64,000 nt of DNA, from assembly GCA_946807835.1 (NCBI GenBank), contig OX327697.1, forward strand, positions 21,586,001 to 21,650,000, read 5' to 3'. Below are positions 58,824 through 64,000 of the stretch, in pieces (position 1 is the stretch's first letter; each line of letters starts with the position of its first letter). A program made the translations under genes and the position numbers. The stretch is from Ailanthus altissimus (lineage: Eukaryota > Streptophyta > Magnoliopsida > Sapindales > Simaroubaceae). Below the pieces are notes generated by a model that searched no databases, had not been told where the DNA came from, and saw nothing but the letters and a program-made list of their open reading frames with translations.

Positions 58824-59774
58824 ATGGATGAAAATTCTGCATGCGTGATTAAATTGAAGGCATGGAATTATGCTATATGGAAGTCCAGAATGGAGGATTT
58901 ACTTTTTGTAAAAGACCTACTTGAACCCATTGAAGGGGATGCTGTAAAACCCAAGAAAATGAGTGATAAAGAGTGGATCCAATTACATAGAAAATGTGTT
59001 GGCACCATTAGGTAATGGATAGATCAGAGTGTATTTCACCATGTGGCAAAAGAGACCAAGGCTGATGTTATGTGAAGAAAATTGGAGTCCATTTATGAGC
59101 AGCCTACACCACAAAATAAAGCCAATTTAATGAAGAGGCTTGTGAATCTAAAATACAAGGAAGGGTGCAGTATAGCTGAGCACACCAATGAGTTTTAAGG
59201 CCTAGTGAACCAGTTGACAACTATGAATAGTTCACTAGATGATGAATTACAAGCATTGTTATTGCGTAGTTCCTTACCGGATAGTTGGGAGACATTGGTG
59301 GTGTCAGTAAATAATTCAGCGCCAAATGGGAAGCTAACCATGAAAATGGTTAAGGATAGAATGCAAAATGAAGAAGCCAGAAGAAAGAATGCAGGTATGA
59401 GTTCTTCTGAGACAGAAACACTTGTTACAGAAAAGCATGAAAGACGTGGAAGAAGCGAAAGTAAAAGTTCTGGTAATAACAACTACAGAGGAAGATCCAA
59501 GTCTCAACGAAAAAATATCAAGTGTTATCATTGCAACAAATTTGGGCATATAAAGAGAGAGTGTAGAATATGAAAAAGGGAACAGGCGATGGAAAGAGGT
59601 GAATCACAGAAAAATGAACAAGTAAGCAATACAGTAGTTGCTGATCGGGATATGACTATTGTTTATGATGAAAACTCCATAAATCTCACATGTCATACAA
59701 GTGAATGGGTAATTGATTCGGGTGCTTCATTTCATGTTACTTCAAATTGTGATTTCTTCACATCCTACGCTAGT
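58824..59774 (+). pseudogene. Copia E gag and start of protease, broken
   Basis: Gag starts MDENSACVIKLKAWNYAIWK; MSDKEWIQLHRKCVGTIR, LMKRLVNLKYKEG and LLLRSSLPDSWETLV are typical TNT1-like gag. The knuckle CYHCNKFGHIKREC (about 59521-59562) is intact. The protease block WVIDSGASFHVTS (about 59708) is intact. Stops at about 59013, 59072, 59197 and 59571 interrupt it. The frame is then cut by the solo LTR after DFFTSYAS. Confidence 0.9.
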
Positions 59775-62622
59775 TGTCACGCCCCAGACTCAAAAGATCC
59801 GACACACGACATCACTTACATTCATTCACTGCATGTGCACTCATAAATAATATTACACAAAATTTTCAACTTTCATTCAACACAGAAATCCTTAGCAAGT
59901 TGCTAGTAAGTTCAACACTAAAATCAACCATAACCTAACATATAAATATAAACTTCTCTTGACAATATTTAAACATTCATTTCAATTTCTTTCAGAATTA
60001 TAGCAATTGAATTATGACTGGGACAATTATTAAACCGGAGATACGCAGAGTTTTCTCAGAGATTAACACTCTACTACGTCACCAGTAGCAACTTTGTTAC
60101 CGGGAGCTCAGAATATATCCATTGCAAATTCTTACTTAAAATCATCCAATAACCACACTTTATAAAACTTAAACCAAATCCAATCCACACACAATGAAAT
60201 AATACATAAGTATTTATTCAATAGGGACAAATCAAATATCATATCACACGTGTCCCCAAATGAAACACTCGGTAACCTAGCAACTTAGGGAACCCAAGGA
60301 ACAGCAGAAGCCTTGCCAAATCCGCTAAGCACACATGCACCTTATTTACCTGAAATCACCATAAACTATAATGAGTATAAAACTCAGTAAGCATACTAAT
60401 TTTTCATATATCAAATACAAATACATATATGTACACAATGCATATGTATGATATGCTGTGATCAATCAAAATCATAATATTATCAAATCACATATCATGT
60501 AAGCGCTTACACATTCTTTCAAAACACATAATAGGAATACCATCACTCAACTACTACTTAGTAGGACTTACATATCACATATCACATAATGAGCCAAATA
60601 TCACTCGTAGGTGACATACCGTATGAGAGGAATAGTACAAGTGAGGTCTTGAATAACACATATATAATGCTTATGCCCGAAGGTAAAAGCCAAACCCTCA
60701 CCCTGATCATCGGTGAGTCCTCTCACATACACCAATACGCCACCACACGAATGTGATGACTCACTCTTCCTTTAGGTACCAATAGGATCCTCCCTACATA
60801 CGAAACACATAACATATACCAATCCCAAAGGAAAGGCCACACATAAAGGCTCCACAATCACATAAAATGCCTACTAAGTTAACAGTGAGTTCAAGTACCC
60901 TCAAAATACAAAATATTTCTCATGGACATATTACACTTCAAAAGCTTTCTTTATTAAACACATCTTATTTTGAAAGCTCACTTACAAAAACACATGTATG
61001 TCCATGCTCAATGTTAATGCTCACATTCAGAAACATATATTCACATTTCATATCAAAATATACTTTGACATAACATAAACATATTCTTAACCCCATTTGC
61101 AAAATCATACAAAACAATTACTATGTTTATTGTGATTTCAGTAAAAAGTCTAGTATACTTACCTCTTAACACCTTCAGCTACAAGGCTTAAATCTCCTTA
61201 ACCTATCAATGGAGATTAATCCTTTCATAAGCCTCACAATTCACACAAAATACTTTAAATAGCTTACAAAATTATACACAATGCATTTATCACATCAAAT
61301 TGGTCTAAATATTTAGTTTCTCAAAACCTGTCATTCTGACCACTTACACTTAACAAAAATTTCTAATACATCAAATGATGTCCAATTACTCCAAAATCAG
61401 AATATAACATTCTTGACTCATATATCTTTCTTATATATGAATATTATATCAAATTTCCTACACAATCCATTCCATACACACCATCGAATCCAAACTACAA
61501 ACCTGACAGGATCAAGATACTTACTGAACAGTATTCAATCTCCCAATTTTATAAAATTATATACTAACTCAAAATTATAAAACTACCACATAATTACTCT
61601 TAACACATATCTCAGTCCATGATAAATATTTCACTTCCAAATCACTGCCAAAAGTATTTTAAAACTATTTTATTCTATAACTTTAAAAATCTGTTAATCA
61701 AATATTGCAATGAGCTGATACACTTTAGAAATTCATAACACTTCAACCACATTGATCTAAATTTTCAATTCCGAGTATATCATATTAGACATATAAATTT
61801 ATCATATTCCACAAATTCATAATTTTTGAAGATCATTCAGTAGGACAAAAATTATTTTTCACTGTACTATACTGTTTACACAGGAAATTTCCAGAATTTT
61901 AGGGTCATTTTGGTAAATTCACTATAAATTCAATTTCCAGAATTTTCAATCGATTCAAAGTCTCAGATGATCCTTAACATGTCTAATTTCATATACTCAA
62001 AATTCAAAACTAGAATCAAATCACAACAATTTATAAAATTCCTAGATCAAGAGGTTATCCAGCAGAAATTTCATAATTCATCATGATTTATCAAACTATC
62101 TTATAAATCATCATCAATTCTCATATGATCTTACGAAATACACAACAAATCCTCAATTATACATATTTTCAGAAATCAAAACTTAAAGGAATTAACTTAA
62201 TTAATACCAATAAATTGAGAAATACGTATGATATACCTCTTGAAATTCAAAATTCCAATTTCTTCTTCTTTTTCTTCTTCTTCTCCTCTTTCTCTCTCCT
62301 CTATTTCTCTCTTCTCTCTCTTAAAATGGGTAGCTCGACCTAAAAATGGTAAATTAGGGTTTAAAAGTGTATTTTTATACTAAGAGGCTAATTTTTGGTA
62401 TTTACGAATTTGTCCCCAAAACTTTCAAAGTATAACAATTTGGTCCCTAAAATAAATCTAAAGTCATACAAATAAACCCAATACTAATCGTATATCCTTA
62501 ACCTATAAAAATATTACTAATAACAATATATAATTCAAGTATCACCAACATACAAATAAAATACGTATATTTATACATATATAAATACTTATTCTTACTA
62601 GTCGTGGATACTGATTACTACA
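59775..62622 (-). mobile_element. Solo LTR of the Gypsy D family, antisense
   Basis: 2848 bp: TGTCACGCCCC on the left and TGATTACTACA on the right, flanked by a perfect 5-bp duplication CTAGT (59770-59774, 62623-62627). Reverse-complemented, it begins TGTAGTAATCAGTATCC and ends GGGGCGTGACA, aligning along its length with the LTR at 48433-51043. No internal sequence is present, so it is a solo LTR left by LTR-LTR recombination. It splits the protease region of Copia E. Confidence 0.92.
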
Positions 62623-64000
62623 CTAGTGGTGATTTTGGCTATGTCAGGATGGGAAATGATGGTGCATCCAAGATTGTGGGCATAGGAGATATTTACTTGG
62701 AGTCCAGTGTTGGTAGCAGATTACTATTGAAGGATGTCAGACATGTTCCAGAAATGTGTCTGAATTTGATCTCCACCGGCAAGCTTGATGATGATGGTTA
62801 TTGTAACTACTTTGGTGAAGGTAAATGGAAGCTCACCAAAGGTTCTATAATTCTAGCCAAAGGAAGGAAGGTAAACACTCTCTATGTTATAGAAGCTAAG
62901 CTCATAAAAGAAGATGTCAATGTAGCAGCAAAAGAATCTGACATTGAGTTGTGGCATAAAAGGCTTGGCCACATAAGTGAGAAAGGGTTTCAAGTTCTGG
63001 TCAAGAAGAATTTTCTGCCCAGCTTCGCAGTTAAGTCTCTCAAACCTTGTGATCATTGTTTAGCATGAAAGGCACATAGAGTTGCATTTCGTAATTTTTA
63101 TCCATCTAGAAGAGTAAATTTACTTAATTTGATACACACTGATGTATGTACTATGCAAACTAGAACACGTAGAAGTGCACTTTACTTTGTAACTTTTATT
63201 GATGATTGTTCTAGAAAAGTGTGGATTTTTGCTCTGAAATCTAAAGACCAGGTACTTGATGTCTTTAAAGATTTTCATGTTAAGGTTGAGAGAGGGACAG
63301 GGAGACAGTTAAAATGTGTAAAGGCAGACAATGGTGGTGAGTACAGAGGACCATTTGAGCAGTATTGTAGATCCCATGGTATCAGACTTGAGAAGACCGT
63401 GCCAAAAACTCCTCAGCAAAATGTTGTGACAGAGAGAATGAACAGAACGATTCAAGAAAGAATCAGGTGTATGCTCTCTGATGCAAAGCTACCTAAATAC
63501 TTTTGGGGTGAAGCAATGCGTACTGCAGTTAATTTAATTAACCTTTCTCCTTCAGCTCTTTTGGATGATGATGCACCTGAAAGAGTTTGGACCGGGAAAG
63601 ATGTTTCATATAAGCACTTAAGAGTGTTTGGTTGCAAGGCATTTGTTCACATTCCAAAAGATGAAAGGTCGAAGCTTGACAATAAGGCTAGGGAGTGTAT
63701 CTTTTTGGGTTATGCACATGAAGACTTTGGGTGCAGATTATGGGATCCAGTGAGTCAGAAAATCATCAGAAGTAGAGATGTTACATTTCTTAAAGATCAG
63801 ATAGTTGATGGGGTAGAGAAAGATGAGAAGCCTCAAGAATGTGATGAAATTCCTATTCCTGATACTTCCAGATCAGTTCTTCCACCTGTAGTTTATGATG
63901 ATTATAGGGAAGACGCACAAGAAGATTTTGATGATAGAGTTGATGATGATGGTCCAGTAGAACAGGTTGAGCAAGCACCTTCAAAATCATTTGATCCACT
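62623..64000 (+). pseudogene. Copia E protease end and integrase, partial
   Basis: Resumes at TSGDFGYVRMGNDGASKIVG, then LNLISTGKLDDDGY. The integrase zinc site is LWHKRLGHISEKG with CDHCLA. One in-frame TGA at 63066 follows. From there the frame is open to the window edge: IHTDVC (first D), CVKADNGGEY (second D), NVVTERMNRTI (catalytic E kept), HLRVFGCKAFVHIPKDE and CIFLGYAHEDFG. This makes E better preserved here than Copia C. The rest of pol is beyond 64000. Confidence 0.92.

Larger units (their letters stand above)
58102..64000 (+). mobile_element. Copia element E (TNT1/Tork-like), runs off the window
   Basis: 5' LTR 58102-58770, primer-binding site 58774, gag 58824-59573, protease/integrase resuming after the solo LTR insertion (59775-62622), and an integrase frame open to 64000. 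RT, RNase H and the 3' LTR are outside the window. Related to but distinct from Copia C. Confidence 0.9.

Noticed and set aside
62125..62343. 72-codon frame and its counterparts at 48734-48952 and 55100-55342
   Set aside because: The same noncoding LTR region of the Gypsy D family in three copies; poly-Phe comes from a TTC/GAA microsatellite.
1..64000. CRISPR arrays, tRNA and rRNA genes
   Set aside because: No regularly spaced identical repeats and no recognisable tRNA or rRNA sequence. The four-fold leader motifs have non-repeated intervals but belong to a retroelement.

Overview
The window is AT-rich nuclear DNA of a flowering plant, most likely a eudicot. Evidence: a family-1 UDP-glycosyltransferase of the zeatin O-glucosyltransferase type, a spliced plant SEN54 gene, Copia/Gypsy/L1 retroelements, and plant-style TATA and poly(A) signals. 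No tRNA, rRNA or CRISPR array was seen. Only two host genes look intact: the glycosyltransferase (19746-21173, +) and SEN54 (41342-43156, -, four exons, one apparent GC-AG intron). Almost everything else is layered transposable-element debris.

Layout. 1-1020: intergenic, with a short coding-like tail. 1021-13997: minus-strand Copia wreckage. It starts with a foldback hairpin (1021-1264), then element A (3' LTR, decayed pol, 5' leader, 5' LTR) and element B (composite 3' LTR, leader only, PBS, truncated 5' LTR). Both leaders carry a four-times-repeated motif at matching spacing. 14-19.6 kb: AT-rich intergenic DNA. 19.6-21.2 kb: the glycosyltransferase with its promoter and poly(A) signal. 22.8-34.7 kb: a minus-strand L1-type LINE, split by an almost complete 5.1-kb Copia (23797-28937; TSD TCTAT, TG..CT LTR ends). 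34.7-38 kb: intergenic with repeated CCGTTTCATGA-type motifs. 38.1-39.4 kb: another Copia remnant. 39.6-40.45 kb: a broken paralogue of the glycosyltransferase. 41.3-44.1 kb: SEN54. 44235-45220: an hAT-like nonautonomous element just upstream of it.

45.7-64 kb: nested retroelements on +. Copia C (45733-57651) is interrupted by Gypsy chromovirus D (48433 to about 56113). After a 450-bp orphan segment, Copia E (58102 to the window edge) is interrupted by an antisense solo LTR (59775-62622) of D's family.

Most striking: most of gag-pol of Gypsy D is replaced by about 2.4 kb carrying two intronless, antisense, decayed genes. One is recognisably LONELY GUY (LOG), the cytokinin-activating phosphoribohydrolase; the other is unidentified. 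Each has a TCTATAAATA-type TATA box about 60-70 bp before its ATG. This looks like a gene cassette captured by a retrotransposon. Together with the zeatin O-glucosyltransferase and its pseudogene, three cytokinin-related loci lie within about 33 kb, although the LOG copy is mobile-element cargo and its proximity may be chance.
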